Origin: Solirubrobacteraceae bacterium
Lineage (GTDB): Bacteria; Actinomycetota; Thermoleophilia; Solirubrobacterales; Solirubrobacteraceae
Length of the DNA stretch: 64,000 bases
Direction: 5' to 3'
Assembly: GCA_017882445.1 (NCBI GenBank)
Contig: JADGPK010000001.1
Span: forward strand, 1 to 64,000
The position numbers and the translations under genes were made by a program. Under the pieces are notes generated by a model that worked only from the letters and a program-made list of their open reading frames with translations, was not told the DNA's origin and searched no databases. Positions 43,880 to 51,799 of this stretch are shown in pieces; position 1 is the stretch's first letter, and each line of letters opens with the position of its first letter.

Positions 43880-45102
43880 GTGAGCTCTCCCTCGTCAGCC
43901 GCCTGCTCCTGACTGGATGCACGGTCCGTCACGGGCCCCATCATGCGCTCATAGACGCGCCGATACCCGGCTGCCATTCCCTGCATCGTGTAGGTAGCGC
44001 GCACCTCGACTGCCGTAGTCGCGGCTTCGGCGCGTGCGCGCACCGGATCATCCAGCAACCGGCAGATTCGGTCGGCCAGCGCCCCGTCATCGTATGCGTC
44101 GATCTGTGGGTGCCAGCCCCTGGTCATATCGGCGAGGGGACCGACCGTGGTCGTGGCCACTGGAACCCCGAGACCAGCCGCCTCGATGACTGTCTGACAG
44201 AACGACTCATCAAAAGACGATTGCACGAACACGTCCGCGGCCGCCATCAGGTCGTAGACGTCAGGCACCCAGCCGAGGAACTCGAAGTGGTCTTGCACGC
44301 CAAGGGACCTGGCGGTGGAGAGAAGTTCGCGCCGGCGCTTGGGAGCACCGGCTCCCGCCAGCAGCAGTCGCACGTCGGGATGACGGCTCAGAACTCTCGC
44401 CAGCGCCCTCAACATGGTGTCATGGTCCTTCATCGGAACGAGGCGTCCCGCCGCGACAAGAAGACGCTGTCCCTCGTATCTCGACCGCCACGAGTCTCTC
44501 TGCTCGGGGTTCACACGCACAGCCCGCTCCCAATCCAGGCCGTTGTACACCACCTCGACCCGGTCGGCCGACACCTCCTCGCCTTCGACCAGCGTGCGAC
44601 GCACCGCGTCCGACACCGCCACGACGCAGTCGGCGCGTCGGGCCATCCAGCTATCGAGCATGACATGCAGGCGCCGCCTCTCCAGATGCTGGATGGCGTT
44701 ATGGTGGCGGACCAGCAGCACGGCCCCCGGGTATTTCATCGTCGCGCGAGCGATCGCGGTGGTGAGGCTGGCGTAGAAGAGATATGGCTGGATCACGTCG
44801 GGCTTCGTCTCCTGGATGAGCCGTCGCAGGCGAACGACGCCGAGTGGCACCGTCTCCATGGTCACATGTTTCAGTCCGAGCGAGTACAGCCTCACGCCTC
44901 TCTGCTCCAGCTGCTGCGCGAGAGGTCCAGGCTTGCCCGAAAGAGCCACAACCGAGTACCGGATCTCGGAGGACGGCGTGCCGTCGATCAAGGCGGCAAG
45001 CAGGCGCACCCTGCTGTTCTCCTGCGCGACGAGCAGCACCTCCAGTGGCTTGTGCCCATCCGAGCCGCACCGCTGCGAGCCGCGCGAGGGCTCCTCGCTC
45101 AT
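43864..45102 (-). CDS. Family 4 glycosyltransferase
   Basis: 412 residues. LEVLLVAQENSRVRLLAALI opens the acceptor lobe, VVAVSDAVRRTLV and VVYNGLDWER are mid-domain markers, and AAGRLVPMKDHDTMLRALA begins the donor lobe. The E-x7-E region is FDESFCQTVIEAAGLGVPV. The start overlaps the stop of the GT2 gene as ATGA. Substrates unknown. Confidence 0.88.
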   Translation of the reverse strand: MSEEPSRGSQRCGSDGHKPLEVLLVAQENSRVRLLAALIDGTPSSEIRYSVVALSGKPGPLAQQLEQRGVRLYSLGLKHVTMETVPLGVVRLRRLIQETKPDVIQPYLFYASLTTAIARATMKYPGAVLLVRHHNAIQHLERRRLHVMLDSWMARRADCVVAVSDAVRRTLVEGEEVSADRVEVVYNGLDWERAVRVNPEQRDSWRSRYEGQRLLVAAGRLVPMKDHDTMLRALARVLSRHPDVRLLLAGAGAPKRRRELLSTARSLGVQDHFEFLGWVPDVYDLMAAADVFVQSSFDESFCQTVIEAAGLGVPVATTTVGPLADMTRGWHPQIDAYDDGALADRICRLLDDPVRARAEAATTAVEVRATYTMQGMAAGYRRVYERMMGPVTDRASSQEQAADEGELTCSGH

Positions 45103-46073
45103 ATGGAGTCTCCGCGCTCCGTGTAGAGCGAGCGCTCCCTAAAGGACCGCACCGTCGTCGAAAGCCTTGCGCCGAGCCATGTCTGCAACCACAGGCGCCC
45201 CGACCACGAGATCGCTTCGCGCAATCCCAATTGGCGTCGCACCTCGCGAAGATGTCTCCGCGCATCGCGCATGCGGCCGGATCGGTAGGAATGGGCCGCG
45301 CAGAAGCGGTGGGTGCCGGCGATCGCGCGCGTCTGCTCAGCCGCGTCCAGCCGGCGATCGGCCACCTGACCGTCGAGCAGTATGCGCAGCGCCGCCTGGC
45401 GGCTGGCTTCGCGCGCTCGGTCGTCGTTCATCGAACGTCCCGGATGCTCCCGCACTCGGACGGCGGGCCTCGGAAGAATCTCGATCGGCAGGCCGGTCGC
45501 GATGACGCGGACCTGAAAGACCCAGTCCTCACTGCCGGCGCACGCTCGCTCCTCGGGAAAGCCGCCGACCGCGAGCGCGGCGCTGCGCGGAACCGCGGCA
45601 ATGCTCGCGTTCCCTATCGTCCCACGCAGGCTCCTGCGCCAGACGCTCTTCTCACCATCCAGCCCCAACGGCCTATCCTCGATGACACCTGTCTCAGGCC
45701 ACCAGCGCCGCGTCTCGCATAGGTAGAGCCTGTCGCTGTGGCCGCAACGCCGCCACCGCTGGATGACCTGTGAAACGTACCAAGGCTCGAGTATGTCGTC
45801 GGCGTCGAGGAACACGACGAAGCGGCCGGTCGCGGCGCGGAGTCCGGTGTTGCGGGCGACTCCTCGCTCACTGTTCTCCTGCCGGATCACAGTGACGGAG
45901 GGCCGCTCAGATTCCAGATGGCCCGCTGTGCCGTCCGTCGAGCCATCGTCGACAACTATCACCTCGATCGGTCCCTCCGTCTGCGCGAGTGTCGAGTCAA
46001 CCGCCTCGGTAACCATCGGCCAGCGATTGTAGGTCGGTATGATGACCGAGATAAACGGAGTGGCGTCGTGCAT
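45099..46073 (-). CDS. Family 2 glycosyltransferase
   Basis: 324 residues from ATG 46073; a TTG at 46115 would extend it by 14 residues. GT-A fold with FISVIIPTYNRWPMV, VIVVDDGSTDGTAG and the metal-binding DxD in FVVFLDADDIL. GSEDWVFQVRV is the ED catalytic region. It heads the minus-strand operon running to asnB, behind a dyad at 46110-46134. About 80 C-terminal residues are basic and helical with no recognised fold. Confidence 0.87.
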   Translation of the reverse strand: MHDATPFISVIIPTYNRWPMVTEAVDSTLAQTEGPIEVIVVDDGSTDGTAGHLESERPSVTVIRQENSERGVARNTGLRAATGRFVVFLDADDILEPWYVSQVIQRWRRCGHSDRLYLCETRRWWPETGVIEDRPLGLDGEKSVWRRSLRGTIGNASIAAVPRSAALAVGGFPEERACAGSEDWVFQVRVIATGLPIEILPRPAVRVREHPGRSMNDDRAREASRQAALRILLDGQVADRRLDAAEQTRAIAGTHRFCAAHSYRSGRMRDARRHLREVRRQLGLREAISWSGRLWLQTWLGARLSTTVRSFRERSLYTERGDSI

Positions 46074-46109
46074 CGGGGCTGTGCTGTGGCGGACGGAGGC
46101 GGTGTTGTG

Positions 46110-46134
46110 TTGCAATCAGATCGATCTGGTGCAA
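46110..46134. promoter_or_regulatory. Dyad-symmetric operator-like site
   Basis: The perfect 12-bp palindrome CAGATCGATCTG (46117-46128 region) is flanked by TTGCA on the left and TGCAA on the right, giving an interrupted dyad of 25 bp. It lies 37 bp upstream of the GT2 start in the gap between two divergent polysaccharide operons, a typical place for a regulator. The binding protein is unknown. Confidence 0.4.
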
Positions 46135-46383
46135 CTGTAGCATGGAGCGATTCGAGCGAGCGCCGGGTGCAGCACGTAGGTTCGCCCCACAATCTGCTCG
46201 GCGCGCACGCCCACCCTCACCGCCGGAGAAGACCGGCGCCCCAACGCCTGACCCCCGCGCGCGGGGGCAGGAGCTGGGGTGTAGGGCCTCGAACGGCGCC
46301 GGCAGCTGCCCGGGGTGGCGCAAGTTTGGTGTATAGTCAATCGGCCGATGTGCCCCAAAGACCATCTCATCTCATCGCCGACC
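46135..46383. other. Divergent intergenic region, left part
   Basis: Noncoding DNA between the GT2 operon and the FkbM gene. A plus-strand TATAGT at 46332-46337 could be a -10 but has no matching -35. Otherwise I see nothing I can support; the 11-bp repeats and the start-region duplication follow on its right. Confidence 0.4.
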
Positions 46384-46416
46384 GCGATTGGCGGGCGATT
46401 GGCGGGCGATTGGCTG
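46384..46416 (+). repeat. Three tandem 11-bp repeats
   Basis: The unit GCGATTGGCGG occurs at 46384-46394 and 46395-46405, and as GCGATTGGCTG at 46406-46416. The repeat is one helical turn long and lies about 90 bp upstream of the FkbM gene. It could be an iteron-like protein site or a slippage tract. Confidence 0.8.
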
Positions 46417-46480
46417 GCGCCCATCCCGTCACCTTTCCCGGCGCGTCGTGATGGCAGCGCGCACCGGCAAGACGCAGGAC

Positions 46481-46520
46481 GCGATGACGCACTCGTTTAA
46501 GCGATGACGCACTCGTTTAA
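46481..46520 (+). repeat. Perfect 20-bp tandem duplication spanning a start codon
   Basis: GCGATGACGCACTCGTTTAA occurs twice in succession. The second copy carries the ATG (46504) of the FkbM gene. The first copy's ATG (46484) follows AGGA and encodes the 7-codon peptide MTHSFKR, whose TGA overlaps the real start as ATGA. Reinitiation would be needed to translate the gene from the first ribosome site. Confidence 0.9.
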
Positions 46521-47439
46521 GTCGACACTCAAGGCGTTCCGCGCCTCGCAGCCATTCAATGTGGCTGCGACGAGCACCGTACGGTCGATCTCTCGCCTGC
46601 TTGGGCGCGACTTGGAGCCGGCGATCAAGCATCTGCACCGTGTGGGGTACACGAGCGCAAGACTGCCGGACGGAAAGACCATGAGGCTATGGTCGCGTGG
46701 CGATGACTGGGTTCCCAATCAGGTCTATTGGCGCGGTTGGTCGGGCTACGAGCCCGAGACGTCACCAATCCTCTACCGACTCGCCCGCTCAGCCGATGTA
46801 ACCGTCGATGTCGGAGCGCATATCGGCTTCTACTCGCTTCTGGCCGCCTATGCCAATCCACGTGGCCAGGTATTCGCCTTCGAGCCCTCTCCGATCGTAT
46901 ATGAGCGTCTGCAGCGAAACGCCGCGATCAACAAACTACCGAATCTGACAATCATTCAGAGCGCGGCCGCATCCACGGCTGGAGAGGCGGACCTCTTCCA
47001 TGTAGAGGGCGCACGCATCCAGAGCAGTTCAGGCTTGGCGGCGGGGCATTTTGTGAAGATCAGCCCCGATCGCATCGCATCGGTGCGAGTGCCGGTGGTG
47101 AGGCTGGACGAGTATCTGCGCGATCATGGCGTCGCCCGTGTCGACCTCGTCAAGGTCGACACCGAGACGACTGAGGTCGACGTGCTGGACGGTATGCGCG
47201 AAACGCTGCGACGGGACCAGCCGGCCATCTTCTGTGAGGTTCTTCCGCAGGGTGATGTGGCGCGACTTACCGAGTTGCTTAGCCAATATAATTATCGGTA
47301 CTACCATCTGACGCGTACCGGACCGGTAGCACGCACTGAGATCATCGCGGATGCGGATGTAAGAGATCTAAACTATCTCTTTGTGGCACGCCCCGAGCAC
47401 TGTGCCGAGATAGATCGGCTCGTGGCTGCGGCCAGGTAG
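46504..47439 (+). CDS. FkbM-family methyltransferase
   Basis: 311 residues from ATG 46504. The FkbM fold is seen in VTVDVGAHIGFYSLLAA (SAM motif I), FAFEPSPIVYERLQRN (motif II) and VDLVKVDTETTEVDVLDGM. Members O-methylate sugars or polyketides. Base composition is visibly lower in GC than the nucleotide-sugar genes to its left, suggesting separate acquisition. Its start lies in a 20-bp tandem duplication. It is monocistronic, converging with the second FkbM gene. Confidence 0.86.
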   Translation: MTHSFKSTLKAFRASQPFNVAATSTVRSISRLLGRDLEPAIKHLHRVGYTSARLPDGKTMRLWSRGDDWVPNQVYWRGWSGYEPETSPILYRLARSADVTVDVGAHIGFYSLLAAYANPRGQVFAFEPSPIVYERLQRNAAINKLPNLTIIQSAAASTAGEADLFHVEGARIQSSSGLAAGHFVKISPDRIASVRVPVVRLDEYLRDHGVARVDLVKVDTETTEVDVLDGMRETLRRDQPAIFCEVLPQGDVARLTELLSQYNYRYYHLTRTGPVARTEIIADADVRDLNYLFVARPEHCAEIDRLVAAAR

Positions 47440-47523
47440 GCGCACGACACTGCTGGCCCGAGTCGGCGCGTCAGATGGTCGGTTGCAGCCGGTTGGGGCC
47501 ACCACCGGCTGCGCTGACACCGT

Positions 47524-48615
47524 CTACTCGGTGATCAGGTCCTGAACCACGTTCATGAGGCGGCGACGAGCCGCATGGGGGATGGCGGCACGTACCGCCC
47601 GGCGCGTCGTCACCTTCCAGCCACTCGTTTCCGCCTCGGGCGCTCGGCTGCGCAACTCGTCAATCAGCGGCCGCGATTCGTCTGGCGTGAGAAGGCCCGC
47701 TCGTTGTCCCGACTCGAGCACCTCGATGGCGAAATCCGGATAGCAGAAGAGCTCGGCAAGACTGGCCAGCTTCACCAGGGCGCCACTCGCCAGTCCGAGT
47801 GCATCGCCGGCATCCAAACGCGCCGGCAGGTCACGCAGGTAGAGGGCATTGCCATACATGACCTGGCCACTGCCGATCCAGGAGTCCGGTCTCTCGCCCG
47901 CCAGCGACCTGCGTCGCCATCGGGTCAGCTGACGTAGATCAAAGAGGGCGAAGCCAAGCCGGCGGAGGTGCGCGTCTATGTCGCTGAACAGCGGACGACC
48001 CGTGTGCTCTTCCTGAAACCACACCTCGACGCTCAGGCCGAGCAGCGAGTGGTTCAGTGCGTTCTCCGCCCCTCTGAGCACCTCCAACTCAGCGCCCTCG
48101 ACATCGAGCTTCATAAAGTCGATGTACTCGAGGCCGCGCCGCTCGAGAAACGTGTCGACCGACGTTGTCTCCACCTCTGCTGAGCCCACCTGCTCCAGGT
48201 ACGATGCCATGGCGAATCTGCGGACCAGGGCCTCGTTGTTCGGCAACAGCGAGCTGGAGTCGGCATATCGCGCGATATTGATCGTCGCGCGGCCTGGTGC
48301 TTGAGCCAGCGCGAGTGGTTCACACCCAAAACGAATCTTATCTGGACCGGACTCGACCGCGGCCATCATCCTTTCACACTCGTCCTTGTCCGGCTCAAAT
48401 GCAAAAAGCTCAAGCTGATCGCCATAGACATCCCAATGGGTTTCCGCACCCCAGCGAGCGCCGCCGTCGATGACACGCACCGGCCGGCCGCGCCAAGTTC
48501 CCGCACGCAAGATCCGCCGGGTCATCAAGGGCTCGGGATTGGTCAGCGGCTGATATATCATCGGACGATGCTTTCTTTCTCTGAGGTTCGATTGTTTGTG
48601 CCAACCATATAGCAC
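47524..48615 (-). CDS. FkbM-family methyltransferase
   Basis: 363 residues; ATG at 48561 (codon 19) is a reasonable alternative start, giving MIYQPLTN. The SAM site is VRVIDGGARWGAETHW with FAFEPDKDECERM, and IDFMKLDVEGAELEVLRGAE is the FkbM signature. The C-terminal 130 residues are an extension beyond the methyltransferase fold. It follows the sulfotransferase by 5 bp on the same strand, so both probably decorate one glycan. Confidence 0.86.
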   Translation of the reverse strand: MLYGWHKQSNLRERKHRPMIYQPLTNPEPLMTRRILRAGTWRGRPVRVIDGGARWGAETHWDVYGDQLELFAFEPDKDECERMMAAVESGPDKIRFGCEPLALAQAPGRATINIARYADSSSLLPNNEALVRRFAMASYLEQVGSAEVETTSVDTFLERRGLEYIDFMKLDVEGAELEVLRGAENALNHSLLGLSVEVWFQEEHTGRPLFSDIDAHLRRLGFALFDLRQLTRWRRRSLAGERPDSWIGSGQVMYGNALYLRDLPARLDAGDALGLASGALVKLASLAELFCYPDFAIEVLESGQRAGLLTPDESRPLIDELRSRAPEAETSGWKVTTRRAVRAAIPHAARRRLMNVVQDLITE

Positions 48616-48620
48616 CGCCT

Positions 48621-49667
48621 CTACGACTGCAACCGGTCCGTCGGTTGCGAGCCGGTTGGGGCGGGCGCCTTACGAAGAGCCTCGTCGTAGCCCCATAGCG
48701 CCACCAGGTCGCGCTGAAGATACTCGCTCAGAGCCACGACCTCGGGTCTGAAGCGGTCGCGCAGCTCATTGATCAACTGAGCGTCCGAACGCTGGGGCGC
48801 GCGGCGAAGGAGCAGCCGCTTGGTCGCGGCGAGCGTTGCGTGGCGCATTCGCCGGCTCGTCACCGCCATGACAGCCGACTTCATCGCGCGCAGAACGGGC
48901 CCCCGTCCCTCGGCCATCGCATAGAGAAGGTCATCGGCGGCCTGCGAGCGTATGCTGAAGGCCGGATTGATCTCCACCGCAGGCAATGAGAAGGTGGGAT
49001 CCACGTCCAAGAACTCGAGGATCCGCCGGACCACCGCCCGGTTGTCGCGACGGAAGTCGTCGTAGATCAGCACCAGCACCTGCTCCGGGCCGAAGACCGC
49101 GTGATAGCGGCGCAACTGATCGACATAGCGGACATGATCGCGGTATAGAAGCAGCGGAGATGCCGATTCCGACGCGCTCGACAGCCGCTCACGCCTGTCC
49201 TGTTCAAGGGCGAGCGCCTTCCTGAGGTCCGGCTCAGTCTCGATTTTGTGCGCGGCGTTCAACGTGCCGGCGTTCACGCGAGACCTGAGAAACTGCAGAT
49301 GTAGAGACTCTATGAAACTGGCCGGCTCGCGCAGGATCGCGATGATCCGTGCGTCGGGCCGTGCTTCGCCGATACGGGGCGCGGCGACCCGTGAGGCGAG
49401 ATAGAACACCGACGTCTCTCCCACACGCTGGCCGGGCCCAGCGCCCTCGAAGAGGGAGTAATACTCATCGGCCGACAGATCGCGGGTGCGGAGATCCGGT
49501 GAGAAGAATTCAGGCTCCTTGAGTGCCGGCATGTAGATTTCTGGGTGCTGGCGCAGCATCTCGTGCAGTGCGGTGGTCCCGCTCTTCGGATGCCCCACGA
49601 TAAAGAAGTCGGGCACCCGCACGCGTCGTGCCTTCACTGGTGAATCGTTCTGCGTGCGAGACGCCAT
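48621..49667 (-). CDS. PAPS-dependent sulfotransferase
   Basis: 348 residues from ATG 49667. The 5'-phosphosulfate loop is FFIVGHPKSGTTALHEML at the N-terminus, and the 3'-phosphate-binding region is IIAILREPASFIESLHLQF, with its Arg and Ser. These are the two PAPS-binding elements of the Sulfotransfer family. It would transfer sulfate to a hydroxyl or amino group of a glycan or glycolipid. Co-transcribed with the FkbM gene. Confidence 0.88.
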   Translation of the reverse strand: MASRTQNDSPVKARRVRVPDFFIVGHPKSGTTALHEMLRQHPEIYMPALKEPEFFSPDLRTRDLSADEYYSLFEGAGPGQRVGETSVFYLASRVAAPRIGEARPDARIIAILREPASFIESLHLQFLRSRVNAGTLNAAHKIETEPDLRKALALEQDRRERLSSASESASPLLLYRDHVRYVDQLRRYHAVFGPEQVLVLIYDDFRRDNRAVVRRILEFLDVDPTFSLPAVEINPAFSIRSQAADDLLYAMAEGRGPVLRAMKSAVMAVTSRRMRHATLAATKRLLLRRAPQRSDAQLINELRDRFRPEVVALSEYLQRDLVALWGYDEALRKAPAPTGSQPTDRLQS

Positions 49668-49789
49668 CGCCGCCAGCCCACCTTCAGACCCGACTGCAGA
49701 GCCATGAGCGCGAGATCTCCCCATTGGGGGTATTGTACTGTGTCGTCGATGTCAGACACGCTGAATCCCGCTGAGCCGAAGTAGTCCCG

Positions 49790-50581
49790 ATGCGCCGACT
49801 GATGAGCGCGACTCGCTGGCGGGCGCGGCGCGTATCTGGGTCGTTGGGCGGCTGGATCATGGATCGCCTCTTCAACCGGCTCGCCTATGCGAGGTTGCGC
49901 GGGCGCAGGCACGTGCTCTGCGTCGGCGACAGTCATTTGCGGGTCATGCGACACGTGTGCGTTCCGGGAGCGTGGATTCGTGTCACGTCGGTGGACGGTG
50001 CGACGGCGTCTGGAGTGCTGAACCCCAACAGCCAGACGCATGCGTTGTCGATCTTCACCGCCCGCCTGAGCCGTGCCAAGCCATGGCAGGTGGTGCTCGT
50101 AGAGCTGGGGGAGGTTGACTGCGGCTTCGTGATCTGGCACCGAGCCCAGCGGCACGACTTGAGCGTCGAGGAGCAGCTTGCGTACACGCTTGACAGCTAC
50201 GTGGCCTTCATCGAAACGGTCCGAGGCATGGGATTCCGCCAGGTACTGGTGCTGAGCGCCCCGCTTCCGACGATCGGCGACGATCCGCTGGAGTGGGGGG
50301 AGGTGGCGAATCTGCGCGCAGAGGTGACAGCGACGCAACGCGAGCGAACAGATCTCACGCTGCGTTTCAATGCACAGCTGAGCGAGCGATGTCGAGCGCT
50401 GGGCGGCGTCTGTTTCGTCGATGCGACGACCGGCCATCTCAATCCGGTCACAGGACTGGTCGACCAGCGGTTCGTCCGATCTACGTCCTACGATCACCAC
50501 CTGGCCGGTGAGCCATATGCGCGGCTCATCGCTCAAGAGCTTGGGGGTATGTGGTCGTCGGCAGAGCGTGATTCTCGGTGA
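49790..50581 (+). CDS. SGNH-hydrolase-like protein
   Basis: 263 residues. HVLCVGDSHLRVMRHV matches block I of SGNH/GDSL hydrolases with the Ser nucleophile in GDSH. The C-terminal STSYDHHLAGEPYARLI has the Asp-x2-His pair of block V. The middle is less typical: VVLVELGEVDCGFVIW stands at block III. In such loci the family usually acts as an O-acetyl esterase or acyltransferase partner. No signal peptide is evident, so it may be cytoplasmic. Confidence 0.68.
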   Translation: MRRLMSATRWRARRVSGSLGGWIMDRLFNRLAYARLRGRRHVLCVGDSHLRVMRHVCVPGAWIRVTSVDGATASGVLNPNSQTHALSIFTARLSRAKPWQVVLVELGEVDCGFVIWHRAQRHDLSVEEQLAYTLDSYVAFIETVRGMGFRQVLVLSAPLPTIGDDPLEWGEVANLRAEVTATQRERTDLTLRFNAQLSERCRALGGVCFVDATTGHLNPVTGLVDQRFVRSTSYDHHLAGEPYARLIAQELGGMWSSAERDSR

Positions 50582-50769
50582 CTGGGAGCCCGTTCACCTC
50601 GCTAGACCACCCGACCGCCAACGAGAGCACGCTGGGCACCTTGACGCGGTCGTACCCGGGCACCGGGCCAGCGCCGGCCCACCCGATGGGCGCCGGGAGC
50701 GCGCTGGGTAAAGTCAGCAGCAAAGCACACCGAAGCACCGTCAGGACCGGCAGTGGGACCCGCGTATGG
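50582..50769. other. Short gap with no recognised feature
   Basis: 188 bp between the convergent SGNH-like gene and the GT2 gene. Both stops face it. No perfect hairpin followed by a T-run was found, so a terminator is only assumed. Confidence 0.3.
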
Positions 50770-51750
50770 TCACGTCCATGTGCTTCGGAAGCCGCGGAAC
50801 AGGTACAGGCCCAGCTGGAGCCGGTAGAGCTTGTACAACGCACGATCAGGGAGATGCGCGGCTTCAAATAACCGCGTCAGTGGACGAAGCGTCGCAAGCA
50901 CTGGTCTGGTCGCGAGGGATGTCTTTGCCAGCTTCTTGATAATCAGCTGTATGGAATCGCCCTGCTCTATCGGCCTGTTCTCGCTTACGTAACGGAGATG
51001 GTTAAACTCGTCTGGATGTTTGCGCGCGAGAAACGGCATCGTCTGAGCTTTTTGTTCTTCACGCGCACAATACGCTCTGAGGTCCAGTCTCCAGTCGTTA
51101 TGGAGTAAACGGATCTGCGGGGCGACGAGCAGGAGGCAGCCGGCCATCCGTGCCCGAAGCGAGAACTCTTGATCCTCCGCGCCCGCGCAGGGAAAGCTCT
51201 CGTCGAAGCCGCCAAGCTCCCAGAAGAGCTGCCGGCGCAGAGCGAAGCTGTTGGCCGCGATCGATCGCACCTTCAGGCAGCCGTCATCACATAACTCGCC
51301 AGGGCTCACTCGCCCGTCACGCGCGATGCGAAAACGGCCAAAGGGCGTTGTGCGGAGGATCGTCAACATCTGGGGCGGGAACTCCCAGACACCTTTGACG
51401 ATCGGATCATGGTGGTGCTGGCGAATGGTCAGATGTTGGCGGAGCACGCTGGGCGCGACGATTGTGTCGTCGTCACAAAACATCAGCAGTTCGCCACGTG
51501 CAAGGCGCGCGCCGTGGTTGCGTGCCGTCGCCACACCGAGCCGAGATTGCGCAGCGAACGTGAACGGGATGTCGCGGCCGGCGAATTCCCGGGCCACATC
51601 AGCTGTGGTTTCGTCTTCACCGTCGTCGATGACAACGACCTCATAAGGCGGCGACTCGGGGTCTAATGCAAAGATAGCCGTCAACGTCTCACGGAGGATC
51701 GCCGGTCGCTGGAACGTCGGCACGACGATCGAGAATAAAGGAGCACTCAT
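50770..51750 (-). CDS. Family 2 glycosyltransferase
   Basis: 326 residues from ATG 51750; longer frames upstream have no homology. FSIVVPTFQRPAILRETL, VVVIDDGEDETTADVA, the DxD-type ELLMFCDDDTIV and GAEDQEFSLRAR are the GT-A nucleotide, metal and catalytic-base regions. The C-terminal third has helices with HPDEFNHLRY and no membrane segment. The gene looks less GC-rich than its neighbours. It lies 49 bp behind the polysialyltransferase-like gene, in the same direction. Confidence 0.87.
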   Translation of the reverse strand: MSAPLFSIVVPTFQRPAILRETLTAIFALDPESPPYEVVVIDDGEDETTADVAREFAGRDIPFTFAAQSRLGVATARNHGARLARGELLMFCDDDTIVAPSVLRQHLTIRQHHHDPIVKGVWEFPPQMLTILRTTPFGRFRIARDGRVSPGELCDDGCLKVRSIAANSFALRRQLFWELGGFDESFPCAGAEDQEFSLRARMAGCLLLVAPQIRLLHNDWRLDLRAYCAREEQKAQTMPFLARKHPDEFNHLRYVSENRPIEQGDSIQLIIKKLAKTSLATRPVLATLRPLTRLFEAAHLPDRALYKLYRLQLGLYLFRGFRSTWT

Positions 51751-51799
51751 GTGATGTCGCCTTTCATTGACGCGCGCCACGTCAAGCGATGCCGGTGCG

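Noticed and set aside
46384-46416. CRISPR array
   Set aside because: Units are 11 bp and directly adjacent with no spacers; no cas gene is present.
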